Assembly (NCBI GenBank): GCA_027627705.1 | Contig: CP091242.1 | Location: 1,694,905 to 1,758,904, forward strand | Origin: Hyphomonadaceae bacterium BL14 | Lineage (GTDB): Bacteria > Pseudomonadota > Alphaproteobacteria > Caulobacterales > Maricaulaceae | Length of the DNA: 64,000 nt | Reading direction: 5' to 3' | Part shown: positions 9,751 to 18,880 of the stretch, piece after piece | How positions within the stretch are numbered: the first letter of the stretch is position 1 | Layout: the number at the start of each line of letters is the position of its first letter | The notes under the pieces: generated by a model | What the model was told of the DNA's origin: nothing | Database searches by the model: none | The model's input: only the letters and a program-made list of their open reading frames with translations | Program-made: the position numbers and the translations under genes

Positions 9751-11091
9751 ATGAGCCGCCGCGACACCATCCTGCACCACGCCCAGGCGCGCACGCCGCG
9801 CTATACCAGCTACCCCACCGCGCCGCATTTCCATGAGGGCGTGGACGCCGAGACGCTGGCGCGCTGGCTGGGCGTGCTGGACCCGGCCCGGCCGGTCTCG
9901 CTCTATGTCCATGTGCCCTATTGCCGGTCGCTGTGCTGGTATTGCGGCTGCAACACCCGCGCGACCACGCGCGCCGAGCCGGTGACGGCGTATCTCGAAC
10001 GCCTGCTCACAGAGCTGGACCTGATGGCCTCGCGCCTGCCGGGGCGGATGACCCTCTCCCACTTCGCCATGGGCGGCGGCACGCCCGCCATTCTCTCCCC
10101 GGACCAGATCAGCGCGCTGATGGACGCGGTGCGGGCGCGCTTTGAGTTTCTGCCCGGGGCCGAGCTGTCCATCGAAATCGATCCGCGCCATTTCACCCGG
10201 GCGGATGCGCTGGGCCTGGCGCGCAACGGATTCACCCGCGCCTCCACCGGTGTGCAGAGCTTCGATCCGGCGGTGCAGGCGGCGATCAACCGCATCCAGC
10301 CCTGGGAGCTGGCGGCCATCGCCTTTGACCGGTTGCGCGAGGCCGGGGTGAGCGCGATCAATATCGACCTGCTCTACGGCCTGCCGCGCCAGAGCACAGC
10401 CAGCGCGCGCGCCAGCGCCGAAGCCGCCGCAGACCTGGCGCCCGACCGGCTGGCGGTGTTCGGTTATGCCCATGTGCCTCACATGATGGCCCATCAGCGC
10501 CTGATCAATGACGCGGACCTGCCCGATGCGCGCGGGCGGCTGGATCAGGCCGACGCCATGGAGAGCGCACTGCGGGCCGCAGGCTACCAGGCCATCGGTA
10601 TCGACCATTATGCCCGTCCCCAGGACGCCATGGCCCGCGCACTGGCGGCGGGCACGCTGAAGCGCAATTTCCAGGGCTACACCACCGATCCCTCGGACAC
10701 GCTGCTGGGCCTGGGAGCCTCGGCGATCTCCGCCCTGCCCCAGGGCTATGTGCAGGCCCACAGCGATGTGCGCGCCTGGGGGCAGGCGGTGGAGGCCGGG
10801 CACCTCACCGCACGGCGGGGCGTGGCGGTGACGCCGGACGACCGGCTGCGCCGGGCGGTGATCGAGCAGATCATGACGTTTCTGGAAGCCGACCCGGCCG
10901 CTATCGCCGCAGGCCATGGCCTGCCTGAACCCCAGGCCGATCTGGGTGCGCTGGAACAGGCAGGCATTGTCGTGCCTGAGGGCGGCCGCATCCGGATCGC
11001 GCCGGGCTACCGCCCACTCGCCCGGCTCGCGGCGGCGGCGTTCGACGCCTACCTGCCCGCCAGCGTGGCGCGTCACTCGGTTTCGGTCTGA
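9751..11091 (+). CDS. hemN: Oxygen-independent coproporphyrinogen III dehydrogenase
   Basis: This radical-SAM enzyme (446 residues) converts coproporphyrinogen III to protoporphyrinogen IX in anaerobic haem synthesis. The [4Fe-4S] motif CxxxCxxC is at Cys58, Cys62 and Cys65 (CRSLCWYC), followed by GCNT. GGGTPAILSPDQ, the SIEIDPRH segment and the C-terminal HemN domain are present. The N-terminal RYTSYPTAPHF is diagnostic of true HemN rather than HemW. No FNR box (TTGAT-N4-ATCAA) is visible upstream. Confidence 0.94.
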   Translation: MSRRDTILHHAQARTPRYTSYPTAPHFHEGVDAETLARWLGVLDPARPVSLYVHVPYCRSLCWYCGCNTRATTRAEPVTAYLERLLTELDLMASRLPGRMTLSHFAMGGGTPAILSPDQISALMDAVRARFEFLPGAELSIEIDPRHFTRADALGLARNGFTRASTGVQSFDPAVQAAINRIQPWELAAIAFDRLREAGVSAINIDLLYGLPRQSTASARASAEAAADLAPDRLAVFGYAHVPHMMAHQRLINDADLPDARGRLDQADAMESALRAAGYQAIGIDHYARPQDAMARALAAGTLKRNFQGYTTDPSDTLLGLGASAISALPQGYVQAHSDVRAWGQAVEAGHLTARRGVAVTPDDRLRRAVIEQIMTFLEADPAAIAAGHGLPEPQADLGALEQAGIVVPEGGRIRIAPGYRPLARLAAAAFDAYLPASVARHSVSV

Positions 11092-11163
11092 ACACACCCG
11101 CCCCCTCGCAAGCCGGCACCCGAACGGCTATCTCTGGAGAAGACACAGACGCCGGGAGCCGAC

Positions 11164-12576
11164 ATGACCACAGATGCGTTCGCCGCCTTTGAGTTCGATG
11201 CCGCCGATGCGGCCCGGGTGCTGGACCATGCGCTGGCGGGCGCGGATGACGGGGAATTGTTTCTGGAGACCTCGGCCTCGGAATCGCTCGCCTTTGATGA
11301 TGGCCGGCTGAAGATCGCCAATTTCTCGTCCGAGCGCGGCTTCGGCTTGCGTGCCGTGTTTGGCGAGACCACCGGGTTCGCCCACTCCAGCGATCCGGGC
11401 CTGGCCGCGCTGACGCGCGCCGCCGAGACCGCGTCCGCCGCCCGCAAGGGCCGTGACGCGGTAATGGCCCCGCCGCCCGCGCGCGCCAACCAGCGCCTGT
11501 ATGACGATGTGGATGTGATCGCCGAGCCGGGCTTCGAGGCCAAATCGGCCCTGCTGGCGGAAATCGATGCCTGGGTGCGCGCGCAGGATTCCAGCGTTGT
11601 GCAGGTGTCGGCCTCGCTGACCGGGTCACGCCGGGTGATCGCCATCGTGCGGTCGGGCGGCGATGTGCGCGCCGAAGTGCGCCCGCTGGTGCGCCTGAAT
11701 GTGTCGGTGACCTGTGAGCGCGACGGCCGGCGCGAGACCGGATCGGCCGGCGCAGGCGGCCGCGCGGCGTTCGAGCACTGGCTGGCACCCGAAAGCTGGA
11801 AGGGCCTGGCCGCCGAGGCGCTGCGCGTGGCGCACGTCAATCTGGAAGCCGTGGATGCCCCGGCGGGCGAATGGCCGGTGGTGCTGGGGCCGGGCTGGCC
11901 CGCGGTGCTGCTTCATGAGGCAGTGGGTCACGGCCTGGAAGGCGACTTCAACCGCAAAGGCACCAGCGCGTTCGCCGGCAAGCTGGGCCAGCAGGTGGCG
12001 GCCAAAGGCGTGACCATCGTGGATGACGGAACGATCCCTGACCGGCGCGGCTCGCTGTCCTTTGATGATGAAGGCACACCCACCTCGCGCACGGTTCTGA
12101 TCGAGGATGGAATCCTGCGCGGCTATATGCAGGACCGGCAGAACGCCCGGCTGATGGGCATGGCCCCCACCGGAAACGGCCGGCGCGAAAGCTATGCCCA
12201 TCCGGTGATGCCGCGCATGACCAACACCATCATGGAGAACGGGTCCCACGATCCAGGCGAGATACTGGAAAGCCTGAAGGACGGCATCTACGCCAAGAAT
12301 TTCGGTGGCGGCCAGGTGGACATCACGTCTGGCAAATTCGTGTTCCGCTGCACCGAGGCCTACCGGGTGCGCGGCGGCAAGATCATGGAGCCCATCAAGG
12401 GCGCCACCCTGATCGGGGACGGCCCGGCGGCGCTCAAGCAGATCACCATGATCGGCAATGACATGGCGCTGGACTCCGGCGTGGGCATGTGTGGCAAGGG
12501 CGGCCAGGGCGTGCCCGTGGGCGTCGGCCAGCCGACCCTGCGCGTGGAGGGCCTGACGCTTGGCGGCGCGGGGTAA
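11164..12576 (+). CDS. tldD: Metalloprotease TldD
   Basis: TldD, with TldE/PmbA, forms a heterodimeric zinc protease that degrades unfolded peptides and matures some peptide products. The length of 470 residues fits. The zinc motif HExxxH is at His251-His256 (HEAVGH), followed by GLEGDFNRKGTSAF. The tail GKGGQGVPVGVGQPTLRV is typical. No pmbA homologue is in the window; it is usually unlinked. The gene begins 72 nt after hemN and may be independent. Confidence 0.95.
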   Translation: MTTDAFAAFEFDAADAARVLDHALAGADDGELFLETSASESLAFDDGRLKIANFSSERGFGLRAVFGETTGFAHSSDPGLAALTRAAETASAARKGRDAVMAPPPARANQRLYDDVDVIAEPGFEAKSALLAEIDAWVRAQDSSVVQVSASLTGSRRVIAIVRSGGDVRAEVRPLVRLNVSVTCERDGRRETGSAGAGGRAAFEHWLAPESWKGLAAEALRVAHVNLEAVDAPAGEWPVVLGPGWPAVLLHEAVGHGLEGDFNRKGTSAFAGKLGQQVAAKGVTIVDDGTIPDRRGSLSFDDEGTPTSRTVLIEDGILRGYMQDRQNARLMGMAPTGNGRRESYAHPVMPRMTNTIMENGSHDPGEILESLKDGIYAKNFGGGQVDITSGKFVFRCTEAYRVRGGKIMEPIKGATLIGDGPAALKQITMIGNDMALDSGVGMCGKGGQGVPVGVGQPTLRVEGLTLGGAG

Positions 12577-12627
12577 AGACGTCTAGGTTTAGCTTCGGGA
12601 TGCGGGGGCAGATCCGGAGTAGAGGGC

Positions 12628-13608
12628 ATGACCACCATGCTGGCCACCCTGCTGAGTACGCTCAGTCTTTACGCCGCAGCCGCGCAAGCGGGCGGCGCAC
12701 CGGACACCCGCCTGCCGCTGGCCCGCGCCTCCAGCGGCCAGTTCCTCATTGATGTGAGCATTGCCGGTGGAGGCCCCTGGCCTTTCATGATCGATACCGG
12801 CGCCAGCCACACGACGCTCGCCCGGCCAGTGGCCGAGGCGCTGGGCTTCATCTCCACGCGCGAGCATCTGCACCCGGTCCAGACCCTGACGGCGGAAACG
12901 CTGGAGGAGCGGCTGGAAATCGCCGCTATGCGGTTCGGACCGGCGCGTGCTGACGGTATCAACGCGGTGGTCGCCGATGTGATCGGCGGCGAGATTCAGG
13001 GGCTCATTGGCCTCGACGCGCTGGCGGGCGAGCGCGTGCGGCTGGACTTTCCCGCTGGCGAAATCGTGTTTGATGTCGCGGCCCTGGACAGCGCCCACGG
13101 GCGCATTCATCCGGTGCACGGCGTTGCGGTCATGGAGGCGCGTGTCCATGGCATCCGCGAACCGGTTATGGTGCTGGTCGATACCGGATCGGGGTTCACT
13201 ATGATCAATTCGGCGCTGGCGCGGCGGCTTGTCCGCGAACCGGTGACGCGCATGCGCGTCAGCGGCATCACCCGATCCGCACCCAGCGCCGATGTCGACG
13301 AGCGCGCCCGGCTGGAGCGTTTGCGCATTGGCGGCGTCTGCGTCCGCTCGATGAGGGCCGTTCAGGCTGATGTGGACATTTTCCGCGCGCTGGGTTGGCG
13401 CGACCGGCCCGCCATGGTGCTGGGTCTCGACCTGTTGCAACACACCATCGTCACGGTCGAGGGAGACGCGCGGACGATCCGCATCGACCCCGGGACGGCG
13501 GCGCTCTCATGTCCCGAGGACTACTCGCCGCGCCGCCGCCCCCGGCGCCTATTAGAGGACACGCCCCAAACCGGCTATCACCCGGGCCTGCCACGGCCCG
13601 GGCGGTGA
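12628..13608 (+). CDS. Exported two-DTG retropepsin-like aspartyl protease
   Basis: The 326-residue product has a signal peptide (about residues 1-21) and two aspartyl protease motifs in one chain: MIDTGASHT (Asp56) and LVDTGSGFT (Asp185), each followed by a hydrophobic-hydrophobic-Gly segment. This layout is a tandem of Asp_protease_2-type domains, so one chain could form the whole active site. It is probably periplasmic. The C-terminal 40 residues are Arg/Pro-rich. Substrate unknown. Confidence 0.8.
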   Translation: MTTMLATLLSTLSLYAAAAQAGGAPDTRLPLARASSGQFLIDVSIAGGGPWPFMIDTGASHTTLARPVAEALGFISTREHLHPVQTLTAETLEERLEIAAMRFGPARADGINAVVADVIGGEIQGLIGLDALAGERVRLDFPAGEIVFDVAALDSAHGRIHPVHGVAVMEARVHGIREPVMVLVDTGSGFTMINSALARRLVREPVTRMRVSGITRSAPSADVDERARLERLRIGGVCVRSMRAVQADVDIFRALGWRDRPAMVLGLDLLQHTIVTVEGDARTIRIDPGTAALSCPEDYSPRRRPRRLLEDTPQTGYHPGLPRPGR

Positions 13609-13628
13609 CGGCGCGGTGCGCACCGGCC

Positions 13629-13934
13629 CTAGATCGGCATGCGCATGATTTCCTGATAGGCCCGGATCACCTGATCGCGCACGGCGATGGCGGTTTCCAG
13701 CTGCACCTCTGCGGCGGCCATGGCGGTGACCACGTCGGTCAGTTCGGCCCGGCCGAGGACGGCCTGGGAGGACTGGGTCTCGGCGGCGGATACGCTGGAT
13801 TGCAGCGTGTTGACAGCATCGGTGACAAGGTTGGCGAAACCGCCCGTTTCGCCCGTGGGCGCAGGCGCGGGCGCGGCGGCACCGCTGGCGGCCTGGGCCG
13901 CCTGGGCGTAGGCGCGGAGAGCGGCGAGGTCCAT
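13629..13934 (-). CDS. fliE: Flagellar hook-basal body protein FliE
   Basis: FliE joins the MS ring to the rod. The 101-residue length and the C-terminal signature VVTAMAAAEVQLETAIAVRDQVIRAYQEIMRMPI are characteristic. The N-terminal half is Ala-rich. It is the last gene of flgB-flgC-fliE, 10 nt after flgC. The 3' end faces the protease gene (20 nt away). Confidence 0.95.
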   Translation of the reverse strand: MDLAALRAYAQAAQAASGAAAPAPAPTGETGGFANLVTDAVNTLQSSVSAAETQSSQAVLGRAELTDVVTAMAAAEVQLETAIAVRDQVIRAYQEIMRMPI

Positions 13935-13944
13935 GGGTTAACTC

Positions 13945-14358
13945 CTAGCGGCGCAGCAGATCGAGGGTGCGCTCGAGCATGCGGCGCGAGCCTTCGATCA
14001 TGGTGAGATTGGCTTCATAGCTGCGCTGGGCCTCGCGCATGTCCATCAGCTCGATGAGCGAGGAGACGTTGGGGTAGCGCACATAGCCCTCGTCATCGGC
14101 CCCGGGGTGGCCGGGCTGGTAGACTGAACGAAAATCGCGGTCGTCCAGGCGCACATCGGTCATGCGGGCAACCTGCGCGCCGGTCTCGCGATCCAGCTCG
14201 GCACGGAAGACCGGGATCTGGCGCTGGTACGGGTTGCCGTCGGGCGTCTGGGCCGCGGAATCGGCGTTGGCAAGGTTCTCCGCAATGATGCGCATGCGCG
14301 CCGATTGCGCGCGCAGGCCCGAGGCGGAGATGTGCAGAACGTCGTGGGAGCGGTCCAT
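13945..14358 (-). CDS. flgC: Flagellar basal-body rod protein FlgC
   Basis: This proximal rod subunit has 137 residues. The N-terminal ISASGLRAQSARMRIIAENLANADS motif and the C-terminal SYEANLTMIEGSRRMLERTLDLLR helix, which coil together in rod proteins, are both present. It lies between flgB and fliE in a tight operon. Confidence 0.96.
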   Translation of the reverse strand: MDRSHDVLHISASGLRAQSARMRIIAENLANADSAAQTPDGNPYQRQIPVFRAELDRETGAQVARMTDVRLDDRDFRSVYQPGHPGADDEGYVRYPNVSSLIELMDMREAQRSYEANLTMIEGSRRMLERTLDLLRR

Positions 14359-14382
14359 GAATCAGACCTCCTTGTCAGGTAC

Positions 14383-14793
14383 TTAAGCGCCGGGTCCGCG
14401 CGCCGCCATGCGGATCAGTGTCAGGCTTTTCTGGTACAGGCTGACGGCGGTTTCGTACTGCATGCGCGTCTCGCTGGCGCGCGCCATCTGTTCTTCAAGC
14501 ACCACCGAATTCCCATTGGCGGTGGTTTCGGTGTCGGGCGTGCGCTCGGTGCGGAAACGGCCTGCAGCGTCTGCCTGGCCGGCAATATGGCGCGCATCGG
14601 TGCGCTGCAGGCCGGGGCTCGGGCGTGCGCGTCCCTCCAGCGCCTGCTCGAACGAGGCGCGCGACAGGTCCGAAGGCGTGAAGCCGGGCGTGTCGGCATT
14701 GGCCACGTTCTGGGCCAGCGTGCGCTGACGCGCGGCGTGGAAGCCCATCGCCTCACGCAACATGGACAGAAGCGGAATGTCGTCTGAGCGCAT
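14383..14793 (-). CDS. flgB: Flagellar basal-body rod protein FlgB
   Basis: This proximal rod subunit has 136 residues. The family motif QRTLAQNVANADTPGFTPSDL is intact, and the C terminus (MQYETAVSLYQKSLTLIRMA) forms the partner helix. It is the first gene of the operon. Its start lies 57 nt from a perfect CtrA box in the region shared with fliO. Confidence 0.96.
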   Translation of the reverse strand: MRSDDIPLLSMLREAMGFHAARQRTLAQNVANADTPGFTPSDLSRASFEQALEGRARPSPGLQRTDARHIAGQADAAGRFRTERTPDTETTANGNSVVLEEQMARASETRMQYETAVSLYQKSLTLIRMAARGPGA

Positions 14794-14849
14794 GAGCGCC
14801 TCGCTCCGTTCTGGAGTTTGACTGTAACGTTAACCCTCTCCTGCACCGG

Positions 14850-14865
14850 TTAAGACAGGCTTAAC
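14850..14865. promoter_or_regulatory. Perfect CtrA box between flgB and fliO
   Basis: TTAAGACAGGCTTAAC fits the full CtrA consensus TTAA-N7-TTAAC. The box is also the core of an 8-bp inverted repeat (CGGTTAAG/CTTAACCG). A second half site, TTAACC, is at 14830-14835. It lies between two divergent flagellar operons, so it could act on both; CtrA control of early flagellar genes is established in Caulobacter. Confidence 0.75.
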
Positions 14866-14900
14866 CGAACGCCCGACTCCCGCTAGGGCTTGATGCTACG

Positions 14901-15347
14901 GTGACGCGCGCGCGGACAGCGCGGACGCGGCAGCAAGGCTTCAATCGGCAAGGCGCGGGCTTGGATCAAGTTGATTTCATACGCTTTTTCGCAGCGCTCA
15001 TTCTGGTGCTGGGCCTGCTGGGCGGGTTCTGGGTGATTCTGCGCAAGGGCTGGCTGCCGTCGGGGTTTTCCGGCCTGGTCAATCTGCAGGCCGCGCGTGG
15101 TGCGCGCCGCCTGAGCATACGCGAAAGCCTGCTTCTGGATCCGCGCCGGCGCGTGGTGATCGTGCGCGCGGACGGCATCGAACACGTGGTGCTGCTGGGC
15201 GCATCGGGCGAGACGGTGCTCGACACCCGCCCTGCCTTGCCCGAGCCGGTGTTTGAACCGGTGTTCGAGCCGGTGTTAGAGCCGGGGCCGGACATGGATA
15301 GCGAGGTGGATAGTGCCACCCCGCAAACCGGGGACAGCCAGCCATGA
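14901..15347 (+). CDS. fliO: Flagellar biosynthesis protein FliO-like
   Basis: The protein has one membrane helix (FFAALILVLGLLGGFWVIL) followed by a small soluble domain containing LSIRESLLLDPRRRVVIVRADGIEHVVLLG, the FliO/FliZ signature. The C-terminal tail carries PVFEPVFEPVLEPG repeats. The start is uncertain: the GTG at 14901 gives 148 residues, while TTG codons at 14961 or 14970 would begin just before the helix. It overlaps fliP by 4 nt, which supports the assignment. Confidence 0.8.
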   Translation: MTRARTARTRQQGFNRQGAGLDQVDFIRFFAALILVLGLLGGFWVILRKGWLPSGFSGLVNLQAARGARRLSIRESLLLDPRRRVVIVRADGIEHVVLLGASGETVLDTRPALPEPVFEPVFEPVLEPGPDMDSEVDSATPQTGDSQP

Positions 15348-16141
15348 AACCGGGATTTTCGGGGTCAAGCGCGTGGGTCCATGTGTTCAAAGCGGCACTT
15401 TATGTGTCACTGGGCTTCATTCTTGCGACGTTGGCCACCGGTGCGGCGGACGCCCAGGCCATCAGCATCGATCTGGGTGAGGAAGGCGGCGGACTGACCG
15501 AGCGGGTGATCCAGCTCATCGTGCTTCTGACGGTGCTGAGCCTGGCACCGTCCATCATCATCATGACGACCAGCTTCGTGCGCATCGTGGTGGTGCTGAG
15601 CTTGCTGCGCACCGCCATCGGCCTGCAGCAAAGCCCGCCCAATGCGGTGCTGATCTCGCTGGCGCTGTTTCTGACCGCCTTCATCATGGCGCCGGTCTTC
15701 ACCCAGTCCTGGGAGCAGGGCCTGTCGCCCTATATCGACGGCCAGATGGAGACCGGCGAGGCGTTCACGGCCACCACCGCGCCGGTGAAAACCTTCATGC
15801 TCGCCCAGACCCGCGAGGATGATCTGGCGCTGTTCATCTCGATCGCCGGAATCGAGCCGGAATCCGCCGAGGCCGTGCCCTTCCAGGTGGTCGCCCCCGC
15901 CTTCATGATTTCCGAGCTGCGCCGGGCCTTCGAGATCGGCTTCCTCCTGTTCATCCCCTTCCTGATCATCGACCTGGTGGTGGCGTCCATCCTGATGTCC
16001 ATGGGCATGATGATGCTGCCGCCCATCGTGATCTCGTTGCCGTTCAAGCTGATCTTCTTCGTGCTGGTGGATGGCTGGCGGCTGGTGGTCGGCTCGCTGG
16101 TGCAGAGCTTTGATCTGAGTGTCGTGCCGCCGCCAGGGTAG
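15344..16141 (+). CDS. fliP: Flagellar export apparatus protein FliP
   Basis: FliP is a core subunit of the flagellar type III export gate. The 265-residue protein has an N-terminal signal-like helix, then the conserved LTVLSLAPSIIIMTTSFVRI, ALFLTAFIMAPV, and C-terminal ELRRAFEIGFLLFIPFLIIDLVVASILMSMGMMMLPP. fliQ and fliR are not adjacent. Confidence 0.97.
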   Translation: MKPGFSGSSAWVHVFKAALYVSLGFILATLATGAADAQAISIDLGEEGGGLTERVIQLIVLLTVLSLAPSIIIMTTSFVRIVVVLSLLRTAIGLQQSPPNAVLISLALFLTAFIMAPVFTQSWEQGLSPYIDGQMETGEAFTATTAPVKTFMLAQTREDDLALFISIAGIEPESAEAVPFQVVAPAFMISELRRAFEIGFLLFIPFLIIDLVVASILMSMGMMMLPPIVISLPFKLIFFVLVDGWRLVVGSLVQSFDLSVVPPPG

Positions 16142-16245
16142 CCGGGGCGTGTCCGGACCTTGCCGACATGCGTGCGGCCGATCACCCCGCCGTCCGCCAT
16201 GCGCCTGGCTTCGCAAGACCTGATGAGCGCTCAGCGGCACAACGC

Positions 16246-16280
16246 ATGAACCCCGCGCCTTTTCCAGGCGCGGGGTTCAT
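16246..16280. terminator. Strong symmetric hairpin between fliP and the chemoreceptor
   Basis: Arms ATGAACCCCGCGCC and GGCGCGGGGTTCAT (14 perfect pairs) enclose a 7-nt loop TTTTCCA. There is no long U-run on either side. Its place between convergent genes suggests a bidirectional transcription barrier. Confidence 0.55.
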
Positions 16281-16385
16281 CGCGGCGGGATGCCTGTTCA
16301 ATCGTCGCAAGACCGGGCACCGCGGCAGTCAAGGCAGCGGCAGGGCTCCAGACCGCAGAGCCGCCACGAGGCCGGTCTTCGCAGA

Positions 16386-18365
16386 CTACGCTGCAATCGC
16401 GTCCTCGTAACCGTTCGGAAGGCGCGAAAGCACCTTGTCGAACTCGATGCCGACACCGGTCTCGCTATGGCGCACAACAACGCCGGTTGCCGAGATGTCG
16501 TCACTGAAGTCAATACGTACCGGCGCGCCCAGGCCCAGATCTTTCAGGCCCAGAATTTGAACGCCCGTCCGGCTGATATCGGCCGTCGTCGACTTGCGCA
16601 CGTCGCCCTTGGCGCACGTGACCACCACTTCCTGGTGGGGCATCCGCATCTCACGGCGGCGATTTTCAGCATCCGCAGACACATTGGACAGGAAGGCGTC
16701 AATTGTGTCCTGAAGCGCCGAGCTTGCTTTGGTCAGGTTACCGGACGCCGTCTTGAGATCCGTCGCTTGCTGCGAGGTTTCGGAGATATTGGAGCGCACG
16801 TTCCGTGTCGTTTGGGCCGCTTTGGTGGTGCCAATGGCGGCGACTTGTGCCGAACTGGCGATTTCGTTTGTCACCGCAGTCTGCTCCTCGACTGCGGTTG
16901 CAATGGCGCCGCTGAATTCTTCGACACGCGCTACAGCCTCCATGATGTCGCGCAGCGACTTCACCGTACCGGACGTGCGATCCTGAACCGCTTCAATCTG
17001 TGACGAGATTTCACCGGTTGCTTTCGAGGTCTGTTGCGCCAGGGATTTGACCTCGCTTGCCACGACAGCAAACCCTTTGCCGGCTTCGCCCGCCCGCGCC
17101 GCTTCAATGGTCGCATTCAGGGCCAGCAGATTGGTCTGCTCGGCGATATCATTGATCAGGCCGACCACCTGACCGATATGGTCGGCGGCGGTCTCCAGTT
17201 CCTTCACCGTTGCCTCAGCGATCTTGCCGACACGCACGGCTTCCCGGGCAACCTTGTTCGCGGTCTCTGTCTGCCGGGCGATTTCCGAAATCGAGCTGAC
17301 CAGTTCCTCAACCGCAGCGGAAGCAGACGCCACAGCGCTCGAGGCTTCATCGGTCGCCACATTGGATGCGTCCGCATTGGCCGTGGCCTCTGCTGTCGCA
17401 GACCTGACTTTCAAGGACGCCGCGTCAGTCGAACGCACCTCGCCATTCATCGTTTCCATCACCAGGGATATCTGGCTGCGGAATTCCGCGATCAGCTTTT
17501 CAAGCTGGGTCTGGCGCAGACGGTCCAGATCGGCCTGCTGCTTTTGCGCGCCTTCCAGACGGCGCTGATTGATCAGCGCATCCTTGAACACAGCAACAGA
17601 CTTCGCCATGTCGCCGATCTCGTCATTGCGATCCGTGTCGGGCACAACGGCCTTGAGGTCACCCTTGGCCAGGCTGATCATCGCATCGCTCAGGCGGCGA
17701 GCCGGCCGTGCAACAGACCGCGACACCGCCCACCCGACCAGCACCGAGACAATGCCGGCAAACAGCAAGGTTCCCAACGTGATCATCGAGAAAACGGCCA
17801 CCTCCGCCTGGAGGGTTCCGCCGACGTTCTGATTGAGCGCTTCCTGATGGTCGATGAACCGGTTGATCGCCGCCAGCCACTCTGAAAACAGCGGGCTTGC
17901 CTCGCCCATAAGCAAGGTGCTGGCGCGCTCCACATCACCGGTGCCCCGCAGCTGGATGATCTGGGCCACCAACGGGTTGGTTCTGGCTTCGATACGATCG
18001 ATATCGGCCAGGGCCGCAGCCTGCGCCGGGTCAGCGCCCAGTTCACCGATCATGCGTGACATCGCGGCGTGATTGGTCGCGTAGTCGGACGCCAGAGTTT
18101 CGATCAGGCGCACCTGCTCGGCGCGGGACCTGACGTTCTCAAGAAGGACGACATCGCGAATGGCGATGGCCCTGTCATGCACGCTGCCGCGATAATTGAT
18201 GGCGTAGCGCTGGAGAACGCTGTTGACCTCGTTGATCTCGGTCAAATGCCGCTCCATCGAGCCGACACGATTGATCGAGACAGCCACAAGGCCGATCATG
18301 ACAACAAGCACTGCGGCGAAGCCAGCGGCTACGCGCTGCGGAATTCCGAAACGAAACGAACTCAT
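16386..18365 (-). CDS. Methyl-accepting chemotaxis protein with C-terminal PilZ domain
   Basis: This 659-residue receptor has a first membrane helix at about residues 12-32, a periplasmic four-helix sensor (about 35-190), a second helix near 195-215, a HAMP domain, and a full MCP signalling hairpin with the tip [21 protein letters not shown]. After a short linker comes a PilZ domain (about 570-650), shown by ENRRREMR (RxxxR) and [10 protein letters not shown] (DxSxxG). PilZ binds cyclic di-GMP, so the receptor could join c-di-GMP level to chemotaxis. It is not in a che operon. Confidence 0.92.
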   Translation of the reverse strand: MSSFRFGIPQRVAAGFAAVLVVMIGLVAVSINRVGSMERHLTEINEVNSVLQRYAINYRGSVHDRAIAIRDVVLLENVRSRAEQVRLIETLASDYATNHAAMSRMIGELGADPAQAAALADIDRIEARTNPLVAQIIQLRGTGDVERASTLLMGEASPLFSEWLAAINRFIDHQEALNQNVGGTLQAEVAVFSMITLGTLLFAGIVSVLVGWAVSRSVARPARRLSDAMISLAKGDLKAVVPDTDRNDEIGDMAKSVAVFKDALINQRRLEGAQKQQADLDRLRQTQLEKLIAEFRSQISLVMETMNGEVRSTDAASLKVRSATAEATANADASNVATDEASSAVASASAAVEELVSSISEIARQTETANKVAREAVRVGKIAEATVKELETAADHIGQVVGLINDIAEQTNLLALNATIEAARAGEAGKGFAVVASEVKSLAQQTSKATGEISSQIEAVQDRTSGTVKSLRDIMEAVARVEEFSGAIATAVEEQTAVTNEIASSAQVAAIGTTKAAQTTRNVRSNISETSQQATDLKTASGNLTKASSALQDTIDAFLSNVSADAENRRREMRMPHQEVVVTCAKGDVRKSTTADISRTGVQILGLKDLGLGAPVRIDFSDDISATGVVVRHSETGVGIEFDKVLSRLPNGYEDAIAA

Positions 18366-18605
18366 AAACCCACTCCTTGCAAGTTCGCTCCGCTTCTATG
18401 AATGATCGGTATATGGACTATTAATAGCTGTGTTAAATTTTTTAATGTACATGACGCAATCTATGCGAAAGCGGCCCATATAGACTATCGTTACTATTAT
18501 ATTTATTTAAGATCAGACTGCGCGCAGAGACAGAAAAGCGTCGGGACAACGGCAAACCAAATCGCCCCCTCAGAGCCGGCTTCCAATCCAGCCTGACAAG
18601 CGCAC
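18366..18605. other. AT-rich upstream region of the chemoreceptor
   Basis: About 240 bases with clearly lower GC than the rest, especially 18402-18525. It must hold the chemoreceptor promoter. It has several TTAA words, but the nearest pair is spaced by 8 rather than 7 nt, so I do not call a CtrA box. No gene seen. Confidence 0.5.
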
Positions 18606-18851
18606 TCACAGAACGCCTTCCTGCTTTGAGGCGCAGCTTTCCGTACATGGCTTAACAAGGAACCAGGCCTCGATAATGGGCTTTTCAATGCCAATGTGAG
18701 GCCGGATTTGCATCCCGTACACAAAGATGTGCTCCTTATGGGGACCGACCTGATCTGCTTGGGCGAGAAAAAATCGCATTACAAATGGCTGCCATTCCCG
18801 ATGGGACGCAGCCAGAAAGCTCCGGTGACCGTCTGAAGAATTTGTCTGCAC
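18606..18851 (-). CDS. Doubtful small hypothetical protein (81 aa)
   Basis: This frame opens with GTG 30 nt after the PhzF-like stop on the same strand. Unlike spurious frames of this GC-rich window it is not Arg/Pro/Gly-rich: it contains HKEHIFVYGMQIRPHIG and IIEAWFLVKPCTESCA. The local GC is lower than around it. There is no good RBS and no recognised family. It may be a degraded foreign gene fragment or chance. Confidence 0.22.
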   Translation of the reverse strand: MQTNSSDGHRSFLAASHREWQPFVMRFFLAQADQVGPHKEHIFVYGMQIRPHIGIEKPIIEAWFLVKPCTESCASKQEGVL

Positions 18852-18880
18852 CGCCGCCCCAACAAGGAACGGGAAAACCC

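Noticed and set aside
9656..9751. FNR/FixK box before hemN
   Set aside because: I looked for TTGAT-N4-ATCAA on both strands and found no acceptable match.
18421..18436. Possible CtrA box upstream of the chemoreceptor (TTAA...TTAA)
   Set aside because: The spacer is 8 nt instead of 7, in an AT-rich stretch where TTAA words are expected by chance.
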